Assembly (NCBI RefSeq): GCF_014831675.1
Contig: NZ_VJXY01000001.1
Span: 241,324 to 305,323 of the forward strand
Length of the DNA stretch: 64,000 bases
DNA from: Komarekiella delphini-convector SJRDD-AB1
GTDB taxonomy: Bacteria; Cyanobacteriota; Cyanobacteriia; Cyanobacteriales; Nostocaceae
Reading direction: 5' to 3'
Positions within the stretch are counted from its first letter, which is position 1. Each line of letters starts with the position of its first letter. The notes beneath the pieces were generated by a model. That model ran no database searches. It had not been told where the DNA came from and was given only the letters and a program-made list of their open reading frames with translations. A program made the translations under genes and the position numbers. Positions 44,632-55,759 of the stretch are shown here, piece after piece.

Positions 44632-45739
44632 AACTTACAACTCAGTTAGATTGATTGGTGTAACCATATCTAAAAGTGAGGAAAATGTAGTGAGGAGTGA
44701 GGGAAGAGGTGGGGGCGGTTTTGTACTTCGCCCGTATATTGTCTTGGCATTGATGGCAGCTGTTGCTGCGGCTACGATATCGAAAGAGTTTTATATTAAT
44801 ACTGCTAATGCTGCTGTTGAAGTAATACCATCTCAAGTTACTAACAGCTTTGCTAATCCTCAACTACTCTACATACTCAAAGGACATAAAGGAACCATTA
44901 AATCCTTAGCCTTTAGTCCAGATAGCAAAATTCTGGCCAGCGGTGGTGCAGAAAATGAGGGAGTAATTCGCCTGTGGAATACAGAAAGAGGCAAAAAATT
45001 AGGTAACATTAGCAGAGCGCATCAAACAGCTATAGAGTCTTTGGTGATTTCGCCAGATGGCCAAACCCTCGCTAGCTGTAGTAATGACAACATAATTAAC
45101 CTTTGGAACTTAAGAAATAATAAGTTTAGCCGCTCTTTTGTCGGACATACTAGTAATGTCTTATCTTTAGCAGTGTCTCCTGATAGTAAAGTGCTGATCA
45201 GTGGCGCTTTAGATGGAATTCGCATGTGGGATTTGCTACAGCAGCGCCCATTAGGTACTCTAGTACGCTTTGATAACCTAATTTATACCTTGGCTATTAG
45301 CCCTGATGGACAGACCTTAGCTAGTGGTGACAACAAAGGTGTAATTAAGCTGTGGAACTTGAGTACTGGAAAATTGATTCGTGGATTTGTGGCTCATTCT
45401 AATGCTGTTAACTCTGTAGCTTTTACACGAAATGGAGAATTAGTTAGTGCTAGCCGCGATCGCACGATTAAACTTTGGAATATTAGCAGTGGTAAACTAG
45501 TCCGTAGCTTCATCGGACATAACAACTGGGTGAATGCTGTTGCTATTCACCCCGATGGACAAACCCTTGCCAGTGCTGGCAGAGATGGGATTAAATTATG
45601 GAATCTGACTACAGGTGAGTTAAAAAATACACTCCATGGACATACAGACTGGGTAAGTGCGATCGCTTTTAGTCCTGATGGGCGAACACTTGCCAGTGGT
45701 GGCTTTGACCAAATGATACATATTTGGCGAAGTCTATAA
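44627..45739 (+). CDS. Membrane-anchored WD40 repeat protein
   Basis: This protein of up to 370 aa has seven WD40 repeats from about residue 83 to the end, each with the GH...SPDG.TLAS.....IKLWN pattern, enough for one complete seven-bladed propeller. An N-terminal hydrophobic segment (about 36-50, YIVLALMAAVAAA) is a signal or anchor. The start is uncertain: the outermost GTG (44627) lies in a dispersed repeat, and the GTG at 44690 (leading to VRSEGRGGGG) is a good alternative. It probably acts as a scaffold outside the cytoplasm. Confidence 0.85.
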   Translation: MLTYNSVRLIGVTISKSEENVVRSEGRGGGGFVLRPYIVLALMAAVAAATISKEFYINTANAAVEVIPSQVTNSFANPQLLYILKGHKGTIKSLAFSPDSKILASGGAENEGVIRLWNTERGKKLGNISRAHQTAIESLVISPDGQTLASCSNDNIINLWNLRNNKFSRSFVGHTSNVLSLAVSPDSKVLISGALDGIRMWDLLQQRPLGTLVRFDNLIYTLAISPDGQTLASGDNKGVIKLWNLSTGKLIRGFVAHSNAVNSVAFTRNGELVSASRDRTIKLWNISSGKLVRSFIGHNNWVNAVAIHPDGQTLASAGRDGIKLWNLTTGELKNTLHGHTDWVSAIAFSPDGRTLASGGFDQMIHIWRSL

Positions 45740-45766
45740 ATCTCATTAAACTATTTCCCAAATCTC

Positions 45767-46837
45767 CTAGCGAACCCCCACAAAACCTGCCTGCTTAATT
45801 GCTGTTTGCCCCTGGTTGGTTAATAAAAGATTGGCATAGGCTTCACCAACCTGCTGTTCTCGACCTTGGTTCTGCTTAATAATCACAAACAATTTAGCAG
45901 TAATTGGATAGCTACCATTTTTGATGGCTTCAGTATTTACCTGGTTGCGCTGACGTGGACACTGCTCAGGTGAGATTAAGGGTTCGCGGTAGGGGGAAAT
46001 CAGCTCAGTAGAAGTGCGACCCACTGGCAGAGGCTTCACACTACATTGAGGTACTACCGCACGGGCAGAACCGTAATACACACCACCAGGGGTTTTACTG
46101 AGTTGCCGGACTGCCTCTGTAGTAGAGTAGACATACTTGATATTGGGACTAAGGACTTGCCCTTTTAAGTCGCTGTTAGAGAATATTGCTGTGTCTGCGT
46201 CCTCCGGTTTTTGCGAAAAAGGCGTGATGGGTATGTTTGGCCCGCCTACTTGTTGCCAGTTAGTAATTTGACCCAGATAAATCTGCTGTAACTGGTCAAT
46301 AGTTAAACCCGGCACGTTAAGCGATGGATTAACAATTACGGCTATGCCATCCATGCCAACTTGGCGTTGCTCAAGTGTGAAGCCCAGCTGTTTGGCGGCG
46401 GCTCGTTCTTCATCTGTGAGGGGGCGGGAAGACTGAGCAAAGTCCAGTTGCCCGTTCAGTAACATGCGAATACCTGAGCTAGAACCAGGGCTACCATCAA
46501 CAGGTTGCACATAGCGTAATTGTAGTTCAGGGCGATCGCTCTGAATCTGAGAATCTACCAATTGGCGGATAGGTGCCCAAGCTGTACTACCACCATAGTT
46601 AAATGAGTTGGTTGGCACATTTGCAACTGTTTTAAAAGTGGATGCATTACCAGAGGCAGTATTTAAACTTTGACTAGAAGATTCAGCACCGCTGCGAGTT
46701 AATAAATTCGGCTTCAGTAACCACCAAAGTAGCCCGCCAATAACCAAAAGTGTTAGCACTTTGCCAATAATCAAACCTTTAAGAAATAGGGCAATTTCTC
46801 CATTGATTAAAGCTTTTCTTTGATTTGTATTGTCCAT
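45767..46837 (-). CDS. PstS-like substrate-binding protein, membrane-anchored
   Basis: This protein of 356 aa has one N-terminal membrane segment (about 24-42) and a PBP-like domain of the phosphate-binding superfamily: NYGGSTAWAPIRQLVDSQI, SGIRMLLNGQLDFAQSSRPLTDEE, then GVYYGSA. No permease or ATPase gene is nearby, so it is not a standard Pst operon. In cyanobacteria such orphan binding proteins often sit next to Ser/Thr kinase genes, as here (94 bp downstream of the kinase), and may act as its sensor. Confidence 0.85.
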   Translation of the reverse strand: MDNTNQRKALINGEIALFLKGLIIGKVLTLLVIGGLLWWLLKPNLLTRSGAESSSQSLNTASGNASTFKTVANVPTNSFNYGGSTAWAPIRQLVDSQIQSDRPELQLRYVQPVDGSPGSSSGIRMLLNGQLDFAQSSRPLTDEERAAAKQLGFTLEQRQVGMDGIAVIVNPSLNVPGLTIDQLQQIYLGQITNWQQVGGPNIPITPFSQKPEDADTAIFSNSDLKGQVLSPNIKYVYSTTEAVRQLSKTPGGVYYGSARAVVPQCSVKPLPVGRTSTELISPYREPLISPEQCPRQRNQVNTEAIKNGSYPITAKLFVIIKQNQGREQQVGEAYANLLLTNQGQTAIKQAGFVGVR

Positions 46838-46931
46838 ATCATTAATTTTGTTTATTTTATTTATCCTACAGGAATCTCTGAGTATTCAGGTTCAAAGCAA
46901 ATCTATAAATCAGTTGATAACACTTAGCGGT

Positions 46932-48209
46932 TCATTGACTCTTTCTAAAATGGTGAGATTTAATTTGCCCTTTGGTAGTTGTGTCAGTGCAATTAATTTT
47001 GCAATTTACTGGCGGGACTACTGACTTAGCTACTTGCTCATCCACTTGAGCCAACGATGATTCACCAGATTTTTCTATAAACTTCTTGAATTGAGTTGGT
47101 TGGTTATGAGGCGATGTACTTGTTTGTAAAAACGTATAAATTAACACTATTACAATTAGACTAGTGATAGTACCTAGACCCATTCCTAACAGCAAAATAA
47201 AGTTTCTATAAGTTAGTAAATAGTTATTATCAGCGTTTTCATCTTTGCTAGTAGACTCTGAAGAAAGTTGTAAGTCCATAGCAGAAATTAGCGCTTGTAA
47301 AGCTTCTGCCGCAGATTGGTAACGTTGGCCATAGCGTTCGCGAACCATATTGTCTAAAACATCTGCAAAAGCATCGCTTACCCGTGCTTTGTTGCGCCAA
47401 ATAACCTCTCCAGTATTGGGATCTTCTTGTAATTGATTCGGCATTGAACCTGTCAGAGCTTGAATGCCAATCATGCCTACTGCATAGATATCACTGCAAA
47501 GCTTTGGTTTTCCTTTAGCCTGTTCGCTTGGCATATAGCCAGGAGTACCTACAGCAATTGTTAGACCGGCTCCCAGAGCACCGATTCTCTTAATGCTCCC
47601 AAAGTCAATTAGCACAATCTTTTGATCAGAGTACCGCCGCATTAAATTTTGAGGCTTAATATCCCGATGAATAATATTGTTTTGGTGGACAAAGACTAAA
47701 ACTTCCAGGATGTCTTTCAATAAATTAAAGACTGTATTCTCATTAAGTGGCTGACCTGGTACGATTTCTTGAGTCAAGTCATGACCACCAATGAATTCCT
47801 GAACTAGATAGAAATCTCCATCTTCATCAAAATGAGCAAATAGTCTAGGTATTTGTTCGTGGTCATTGCCTAATTGATACAATACTTCTGCTTCGCGAGC
47901 AAACAGGCTTCTGGCGATTGGTACAATAGCAGGATTCGGATCTTTAGGATGAAAATGTTTGACGACACAGTGAGGTTTCCCTGGCAAATCTAGATCAACA
48001 GCTAAATAGGTATCACCAGATCCTCCGCTCCCCAATAGTGTGACAATTTCAAAGCGATTCCGAAGTTTTCTTTTGAGGACAGAGTGCTTATGCATGTTAC
48101 GTGTCCCACCTGATAACAAGTAGGTATTGCCAGCTCCTCCGCTCCCTAACATTGTGACAGTCTCGTAGCGATTCCGAAGTTTTTTTCTGAGGAGAGGGTA
48201 CTGACGCAT
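46932..48209 (-). CDS. Serine/threonine protein kinase with duplicated glycine loop
   Basis: This 425-aa Hanks-type kinase has the glycine loop LGSGGSGDTYL (60-70), Lys84 (VVKHF), the catalytic loop HRDIKPQN with Asp183, DFG at 202-204 and GTPGYMPSEQ. A membrane segment lies at about 353-377, with a short extracytoplasmic tail. Residues 6-31 repeat residues 44-69 with an offset of 38 aa (KLRNRYETVTMLGSGGAGNTYL), so the first 38 residues are a partial duplication. An ATG at codon 39 is a credible alternative start (48095). Confidence 0.92.
   Translation of the reverse strand: MRQYPLLRKKLRNRYETVTMLGSGGAGNTYLLSGGTRNMHKHSVLKRKLRNRFEIVTLLGSGGSGDTYLAVDLDLPGKPHCVVKHFHPKDPNPAIVPIARSLFAREAEVLYQLGNDHEQIPRLFAHFDEDGDFYLVQEFIGGHDLTQEIVPGQPLNENTVFNLLKDILEVLVFVHQNNIIHRDIKPQNLMRRYSDQKIVLIDFGSIKRIGALGAGLTIAVGTPGYMPSEQAKGKPKLCSDIYAVGMIGIQALTGSMPNQLQEDPNTGEVIWRNKARVSDAFADVLDNMVRERYGQRYQSAAEALQALISAMDLQLSSESTSKDENADNNYLLTYRNFILLLGMGLGTITSLIVIVLIYTFLQTSTSPHNQPTQFKKFIEKSGESSLAQVDEQVAKSVVPPVNCKINCTDTTTKGQIKSHHFRKSQ
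48033..48190 (-). repeat. 114-bp tandem duplication at the start of the kinase gene
   Basis: Two copies of the segment encoding KLRNR(Y/F)E.VT.LGSGG.G.TYL lie 114 bp apart (38 codons), diverged at several bases. The outer copy adds a second glycine loop without the rest of the N-lobe. Confidence 0.7.
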
Positions 48210-48674
48210 GTGGCGGATCTTAACCTGCTAAATTACTGACCAATCAGAGTTTAGTTGAAGGTACGTAGGAATTACCTGCCATTTAGTTTACTGAGATTTG
48301 AGGCAGTAGTTTTTTCCAGCTTCGTATTTGCTTCTGGTAGTTCTGTGGTCAGCCTTTTAATGGTTTTATTTGATACTTTTGCAAGCATCATTTCGTGGCT
48401 TTTATACAATTACTTTAGCAAAAATTAGACTTTAAGTAAATTTATTAGTCTCAGCATATACGGAGATCTAACGGGAGTTAGATACAAAAGTGCTTTCTTC
48501 AGATACTTACTTATTGAAGTGTATGGCTAGGAAATAGGGGGTCTGACCCCCTAATAGAGTTGAGGTAGGCAAGTTTAGTAATACTAAAAAATAAGCAGCA
48601 AATAAAACTTTACTCGGTATTCTCAGCTACTAATCGAATATTATTCAAGCTATGGTGTCACCACCTGAAGTATC
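48210..48674. other. Intergenic with a 9-bp-arm hairpin
   Basis: The palindrome TAGGGGGTC/GACCCCCTA around one T lies at 48535-48553. The rest is AT-rich, and I see no gene. Confidence 0.5.
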
Positions 48675-50406
<1,732 letters not shown>

Positions 50407-50439
50407 AACTACTGCTATTATTATATATGCTTCGTAGTT

Positions 50440-50513
50440 GGGGCTGTAGCTCAGATGGATAGAGCGAGCGCCTCCTAAGCGCTAGGTCGTGCGTTCGAGC
50501 CGCACCAGTCCCG
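50440..50513 (+). tRNA. tRNA-Arg (CCT)
   Basis: This 74-nt cloverleaf has acceptor stem GGGGCTG paired with CAGTCCC (one G-U), D stem GCTC/GAGC, anticodon stem AGCGC/GCGCT with loop CTCCTAA (anticodon CCT), and a T loop GTTCGAG. CCA is not encoded. Confidence 0.95.
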
Positions 50514-50741
50514 TCGTTGAAACAACTAAATATATCAAGTGGTTGCATATCTTTTGCTGGATTGTCCGATAAAGGTTAGGATAATCCATCAATTAGAAGA
50601 AAACTTCAAGCACGCTTAATCGCGCTGTAACACATTACCCCAATTTGAATTCGGGTATATTTTTGAGTAGTCTGCTACTCTACAATTGTTTTTCTTCTAG
50701 TTAGAGAAAATTATGGACTCAGTCAACTAGGTTATCGAGCC

Positions 50742-51308
50742 TTGAATAAGCTATTGTTTACAGGTAAAACTTTTAGGTTTATGGCTCTTGTCTTACCGCT
50801 AGCAATGTGGTGGGGATATAAAGAAGTACAAAACCAATTTGTACAGCCACAAGCAGTTTTAGTATTGGGTGGTTCAACGAGGCGTTTAGAACGAGAGAAG
50901 TTTACAGCTCAATTTGCTCGGAAGCATCCAAATATACCAATTTGGATCACTGGAGGTAGCCCACCTAAATCTACTCAACGAGTTTTTACCAAAGCTGGCA
51001 TTGATCCCAAACGTTTACACTTGGATTATCAAGCAGTTGACACGGTGACTAATTTTACTACGTTGGTAGATGATTTGCAAGCTCGTGGTATCAACAGCGT
51101 TTATTTGATTACTTCAGACTTTCATATGCGTCGGGCTTGTGTCATCGGCGAGATTATTTTGGGTAGTCGAGGTATTGAGTTAAAACCAGTGCCAGTTCCT
51201 TCAGAAAAATCGCCTGAACCAATTGAAAAATCTATCCGCGATGGAGTTAGAGCTATACTTTGGGTAGCAACTGGTTACACTGGTACTGATGAAGCTCAAC
51301 ATAAATAA
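50742..51308 (+). CDS. YdcF/DUF218-family protein
   Basis: This protein of up to 188 aa has the DUF218 core: AVLVLGGSTRRLERE, IPIWITGGSP, then TVTNFTTLVDDLQARGINSVYLITSDFHMRRA. An N-terminal hydrophobic segment (about 14-24) may anchor it in the membrane. The first start is TTG at 50742; the ATG at codon 14 (50781) is an alternative. The DUF218 group binds nucleotide-like or S-adenosylmethionine-like ligands; its role here is unknown. Confidence 0.8.
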   Translation: MNKLLFTGKTFRFMALVLPLAMWWGYKEVQNQFVQPQAVLVLGGSTRRLEREKFTAQFARKHPNIPIWITGGSPPKSTQRVFTKAGIDPKRLHLDYQAVDTVTNFTTLVDDLQARGINSVYLITSDFHMRRACVIGEIILGSRGIELKPVPVPSEKSPEPIEKSIRDGVRAILWVATGYTGTDEAQHK

Positions 51309-51649
51309 TGAATCATCTTTTTGAATTGGCATGATCTCAATTTGACTCAACTCAGGCAAATTAGGAAAAATAATTCAAAACTGATGAGATTAACTTAAGT
51401 AATAACTGACACATCAAACTATAGGTCTTGAAAAAATACTAAAATGGCAACCCTTCGCCTACATAACATAAAAACTAATTAACAATGTTTCTTTATCTCT
51501 TCTCTTGAGTAAGTAGACGAAGTTCTAAGTGACGGTTTATAACGCTCAGAATTCTCTTTGCATTCCCTGTAGTTTGTGGAAAAAAAACTACCCCAATTCC
51601 CTCCACAATTTGATACCCTAGCTTAAACAGATTTGAGAAAAATTAAAGC
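51309..51649. other. Intergenic upstream of guaB3
   Basis: I see no gene or clear repeat; the stretch is AT-rich and ends directly at the GTG start of guaB3. Confidence 0.45.
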
Positions 51650-52813
51650 GTGGAAATTCAACTTGGGCGGGGAAAAACAGCTCGCAGAGCTTACGGAATA
51701 GATGAAATTGCTCTAGTCCCCGGTAACAGAACACTAGATCCGAGTTTGGCAGATACTAAGTGGCGTATTGGCAATATTGAGCGAGAAATCCCGATAATTG
51801 CCAGTGCAATGGATGGTGTAGTAGATGTTCGCATGGCTGTACGTTTATCACAGTTAGGAGCATTGGGAGTTCTTAATTTAGAAGGTATCCAAACTCGCTA
51901 TGCTGATCCAGAGCCGATTTTAGATCGAATTGCCTCCGTAGGGAAAGATGAATTTGTTGCCCTGATGCAAGAACTCTATGCCGAACCAATCAAGCCTGAA
52001 TTAATTGAACAACGTATTCAGGAAATTAAACAACAAGGTGGTATTGCAGCAGTGAGTGCTACCCCAGCAGGTGCAAGCAAATATGGTGAGGTGGTGGCAA
52101 AAGCTGGGGCTGATTTATTTTTTGTGCAAGCTACGGTGGTTTCGACTGCACACCTATCGCCAGAATCATTAGTACCGCTTGACTTGGCAGAATTTTGTCG
52201 TTCGATGCCTATCCCTGTGGTGTTGGGGAATTGTGTTACTTACGAAGTTACTTTGAATTTGTTGAAAGCTGGAGCAGCAGGGGTACTTGTGGGAATTGGC
52301 CCTGGTGCTGCTTGTACATCTCGTGGCGTGTTGGGTGTGGGTGTACCGCAGGCGAGTGCGATCGCTGATTGTGCCGCGGCACGAGATGATTATTATAAAG
52401 AGACTGGTAACTATATCCCCATCATTGCCGATGGCGGTTTAATCACTGGTGGCGACATTTGTAAGTGCATCGCTTGCGGTGCTGATGGTGTGATGATTGG
52501 TTCCCCCTTTGCCAGAGCCGCCGAAGCGCCAGGAAGAGGCTATCATTGGGGCATGGCGACTCCAAGCCCAGTGTTACCCCGTGGTACTCGCATTCGTGTT
52601 GCCACAACTGGCAGCCTAGAGCAAATACTCATTGGGCCCGCAGGACTAGATGATGGCACTCATAATCTTGTCGGAGCCTTAAAGACAAGTATGGGGACAT
52701 TGGGAGCCAAAAACATTAAAGAAATGCAGCAAGTAGAAGTTGTGATTGCTCCTTCACTGCTAACTGAAGGTAAAGTCTACCAAAAAGCTCAACAATTAGG
52801 CATGGGTAAATAA
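51650..52813 (+). CDS. guaB3: GuaB3-family IMP dehydrogenase-like protein
   Basis: This 387-aa TIM-barrel protein belongs to the IMPDH/GMP reductase superfamily. It has the IMP-loop GIGPGAACTSRG with Cys222 and the phosphate-binding segments ADGGLITGGDI and GADGVMIGSPFARA. There is no CBS (Bateman) domain between strands, unlike GuaB. The GuaB3 group is characteristic of cyanobacteria. I would predict GMP synthesis from or salvage through IMP; published work on cyanobacterial GuaB3 supports IMPDH activity. It starts at GTG. Confidence 0.92.
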   Translation: MEIQLGRGKTARRAYGIDEIALVPGNRTLDPSLADTKWRIGNIEREIPIIASAMDGVVDVRMAVRLSQLGALGVLNLEGIQTRYADPEPILDRIASVGKDEFVALMQELYAEPIKPELIEQRIQEIKQQGGIAAVSATPAGASKYGEVVAKAGADLFFVQATVVSTAHLSPESLVPLDLAEFCRSMPIPVVLGNCVTYEVTLNLLKAGAAGVLVGIGPGAACTSRGVLGVGVPQASAIADCAAARDDYYKETGNYIPIIADGGLITGGDICKCIACGADGVMIGSPFARAAEAPGRGYHWGMATPSPVLPRGTRIRVATTGSLEQILIGPAGLDDGTHNLVGALKTSMGTLGAKNIKEMQQVEVVIAPSLLTEGKVYQKAQQLGMGK

Positions 52814-53306
52814 GGGGACTGGGGACTGGTGAGACAGCGCTGCGGGAGGGTTTCCAACGCCAGTCGCTCGTAGGGAGCCACCCCCTTGGCGCAGCCTCCT
52901 CCGCAGGCGACTGCGTTCGCTTTTGGCGTGCCGGAGGCATCACCCGAAGGGGGACTTATGGTTGAGGTATAAGCTTAAATTAATAACTTCTAGCTCCTAA
53001 CTGCCAACTTTTACTAATGCTCAATCCCTAATCCCCAATCCTTAATTCTTCAAGAAATTTTTCCAGCCATCCTAAACAATTACTGGAAAAATCCCATATC
53101 TAGCCTACAATAGAAATAGCGGAGACGCATGTTTCCGTTCACTCCTCACACCACACTCCGCCCGGACTACTGTTCGGGCGGTTCCTTATGTTTGTGAATA
53201 AATTCTAGAGCTTCTTTGTAAATGTATATCCTTTACTCCCAAGCAACTGTTTTTGCTATGGTAGAATTTTCACGAAGCTCAGATATAATTGGCGAAGGTT
53301 TTAGGC
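52814..53306. other. Intergenic with GC-rich dispersed repeat and hairpin
   Basis: About 52835-52960 is a GC-rich patchwork (GACAGCGCTGCGGGAGGG, GGGAGCCACCCCC, GGCGACTGCGTTCGC) typical of Nostocales interspersed repeats. A hairpin CCGCCCG/CGGGCGG at 53158-53181 lies 126 bp before trxA and may be a leader structure or terminator. No gene is seen. Confidence 0.55.
53158..53181. terminator. Hairpin upstream of trxA
   Basis: CCGCCCG pairs with CGGGCGG across a 10-nt loop that can extend the stem by two pairs. It is followed by TTCCTTATGTTT. It could be a terminator for upstream transcription or part of the trxA leader. Confidence 0.5.
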
Positions 53307-53630
53307 ATGTCAGCAGCCGCACAAGTTACAGACTCTACTTTTAAGCAAGAAGTACTCGACAGCGATGTACCCGTATTAGTTGACTTTTGGGCCCCCTGGT
53401 GCGGCCCTTGCCGGATGGTAGCTCCTGTTGTCGATGAAATCTCTTCTCAGTATGAAGGTCAACTAAAGGTCGTGAAAGTCAACACTGACGAGAATCCTCA
53501 AGTTGCCAGTCAGTATGGTATCCGTAGTATTCCCACATTAATGATTTTTAAAGGGGGACAAAAAGTAGATATGGTGGTCGGCGCCGTACCTAAAACTACA
53601 CTAGCTAGTACTTTGGAAAAGTATCTTTGA
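53307..53630 (+). CDS. trxA: Thioredoxin
   Basis: This 107-aa thioredoxin has active site WCGPC (Cys32/Cys35), the buried Asp26 (VDFW) and cis-Pro in SIPTLMIF. I start at the ATG at 53307, which gives the usual length; the frame extends six codons to a TTG. It reduces disulfides in target proteins. A strong terminator follows at 53701. Confidence 0.97.
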   Translation: MSAAAQVTDSTFKQEVLDSDVPVLVDFWAPWCGPCRMVAPVVDEISSQYEGQLKVVKVNTDENPQVASQYGIRSIPTLMIFKGGQKVDMVVGAVPKTTLASTLEKYL

Positions 53631-54111
53631 AACTCAATCGGCAACAAAATTCTTTTGAGTTGTTCATTTGCTTTAGCTTTAGGTGAATATTTGTAAATAT
53701 GTTTTAGAGACGCGAACTTCGCGTCTCCATAAAACTTTTTACTTCAAATAGTAAGAAAGCTATTACTAAACCTGTACCTAGGTTAGTGATGAGATAAATT
53801 GTGAGACAAAAACTAGATGTTCTCACAAATTTTTTCTGCGTAGTTAAGAACAACGTAGTTGTTAACTGATGACAGTTAACGGTTAACAGTCAACCTTTAT
53901 GTTGAGGTAATGTGCAATTTAAATGCATAACAGCTTAGCAACAACGTTTTAGTTATTTATAAACCCCATGCAGCTTAAACATTGTTATTCACAATACAGT
54001 TATTTATAAATTTTCAAACTAAATAGATTTATTCGACTCTAGTTGGTTTTTCTTTATAGACAATGTTTTCACTGCCCTGAGTTTGACCCAGAGCAGTTTA
54101 GATTTGTCTTT
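53631..54111. other. Intergenic with trxA terminator and heptamer-like repeats
   Basis: It contains the hairpin at 53701-53735 and a patch of GTTAAC/GTCAAC-type repeats at about 53861-53893. No gene is seen. Confidence 0.5.
53701..53735 (+). terminator. Terminator-like hairpin after trxA
   Basis: GAGACGCGA pairs with TCGCGTCTC around ACT, and flanking GTTTTA/TAAAAC extends the stem. A TTTTT run follows within a few bases. Confidence 0.75.
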
Positions 54112-55566
54112 TTAATTAGAAGGTCGGAACTCAGCTTTGATATTCTCGGCAATTGAGCTAGCTTCACGGCGAATCCGTTCCAGGTCAACCGTGAGCATCT
54201 CACGTTTATGCATTAGAACTTGCCCATTAACAATGACTGTATCAACATCTTGAGCATCGGCTGCATAAACTAAATGCGAAATGACATCGTAAAGCGGGAG
54301 TAGATGAGGCTCTTTGAGATGGACTTGAATGAGATCTGCCTGAAGTCCCACCTTAATTGCGCCAATTTTATCTGATAGTCCGAGCGCTTCTGCGCCGCCA
54401 AGTGTTGCCATACGCAAAACTGTCTTAGCAGGGACAGCAGTGGGGTCAAGGGTTGTGCCTTTATGGATGAGAGCAGTCAGACGGATTGCATTCCACATAT
54501 CAAGAACATTGTTCGATGCGGCTCCATCTGTACCCAAACCGATCTTAATTCCCGCTTTCAGCATTGCCGGAATTGGTGCAAACCCGGAAGCCAACTTCAA
54601 ATTTGAGTCAGGATTGTGGATCACACCAACACCGCGTTTCGCCAACAGTGCAATTTCACTAGAGTTAGGCCAGACAACGTGCGCGGCAAAAACTCGCGGG
54701 TCTAGGAAGCCGAGATTTTCCAGGTGTTGCACTGGGGTTGCGTTATAACGCTGCTGGATATCTCTAACTTCGGTTTGTGTCTCTGCTAAGTGAATCGTAA
54801 GTGGCACATCATAATGGCGTGCAGCTCGAATAGCTTGGACAAGATGCTCTGGTGAAACGGTGTAGGGAGCGTGTGGAGCAATGGCTGGTGTAATACGCGG
54901 GTTTTTATCCTTCCAGCGTTTGACAAAATCTACTGATGCAGCAAATGCATCATCCCATCCTTTGAAACCAGGACTGGGGAAATCTATTGACGATCCTGTA
55001 ATAATAGCCCGCAAGCCACATTCATCAACCACTTTGGCAGCGACATCTGACTTGAAATACATATCAACAAACGTCGTTGTACCACCGCGTATCATCTCCC
55101 AGCAAGCAAGCTGCTCACCAACACGGACAAAATTTTCATCAACGAACTTTGCTTCTGCTGGAAAGATATAATTTTGAAGCCAATCTTCTAGCGCTAAGTC
55201 ATCTGCAAGACCGCGAAACAGAACCATTGCCGAGTGAGAGTGGCCATTGACAAGACCTGGCATCAGCACCATATCTTTACCTGGCAATGTCCTTTTAGCT
55301 CTGTAAGATGCCATGATTTTGTCTTGTGTATCGACCGCAACAATTTTGCCATCCTTAATAGCGATCGCGCCATTAGTGATAACAGGTTGTGCTTCGTTCA
55401 TAGTCACGACAAAATCACTGCTGACAATTAGTTGTACGTTCTGCTTTCCTTGAGTGCTTAGATTGTAGTTACTTTGAGCAATAACTATCTGACCGAAAAA
55501 TACAACAAATGTTGTACAAACAAAAAAAACTAACAGCCTATAATATTTTGCTAGCTGGCGTTTCAC
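54112..55566 (-). CDS. Exported amidohydrolase (SAH/MTA deaminase-like)
   Basis: This 484-aa metal-dependent amidohydrolase is of the cytosine/adenosine deaminase class. Metal ligands and motifs are His109-x-His111 (GLVNGHSHSAM), HLAETQ, HVVWPN and GTDGAASNN. An N-terminal hydrophobic signal (about 11-31, ending IVIAQ) is unusual for this normally cytosolic enzyme group and suggests a periplasmic or thylakoid-lumen location. The substrate is probably an adenosine-like nucleoside, but related enzymes act on triazines and guanine. Confidence 0.88.
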   Translation of the reverse strand: MKRQLAKYYRLLVFFVCTTFVVFFGQIVIAQSNYNLSTQGKQNVQLIVSSDFVVTMNEAQPVITNGAIAIKDGKIVAVDTQDKIMASYRAKRTLPGKDMVLMPGLVNGHSHSAMVLFRGLADDLALEDWLQNYIFPAEAKFVDENFVRVGEQLACWEMIRGGTTTFVDMYFKSDVAAKVVDECGLRAIITGSSIDFPSPGFKGWDDAFAASVDFVKRWKDKNPRITPAIAPHAPYTVSPEHLVQAIRAARHYDVPLTIHLAETQTEVRDIQQRYNATPVQHLENLGFLDPRVFAAHVVWPNSSEIALLAKRGVGVIHNPDSNLKLASGFAPIPAMLKAGIKIGLGTDGAASNNVLDMWNAIRLTALIHKGTTLDPTAVPAKTVLRMATLGGAEALGLSDKIGAIKVGLQADLIQVHLKEPHLLPLYDVISHLVYAADAQDVDTVIVNGQVLMHKREMLTVDLERIRREASSIAENIKAEFRPSN

Positions 55567-55759
55567 ATTATTATCCTTGGCGAGATTTTTACTTTTGGCT
55601 TGAGTATTCGTTTAATTGCTGCCAATTCCACAATTAAAAATTGTGGTTTATTCTTTCTCAAGTCAGAGAATTAATCAAAAGTTGATACTTTTGAATAACT
55701 CAGGATAGATATAAATAGTTAATATTAATTGGCAGCTATGTTTGTAATAAGCTTAGTAA

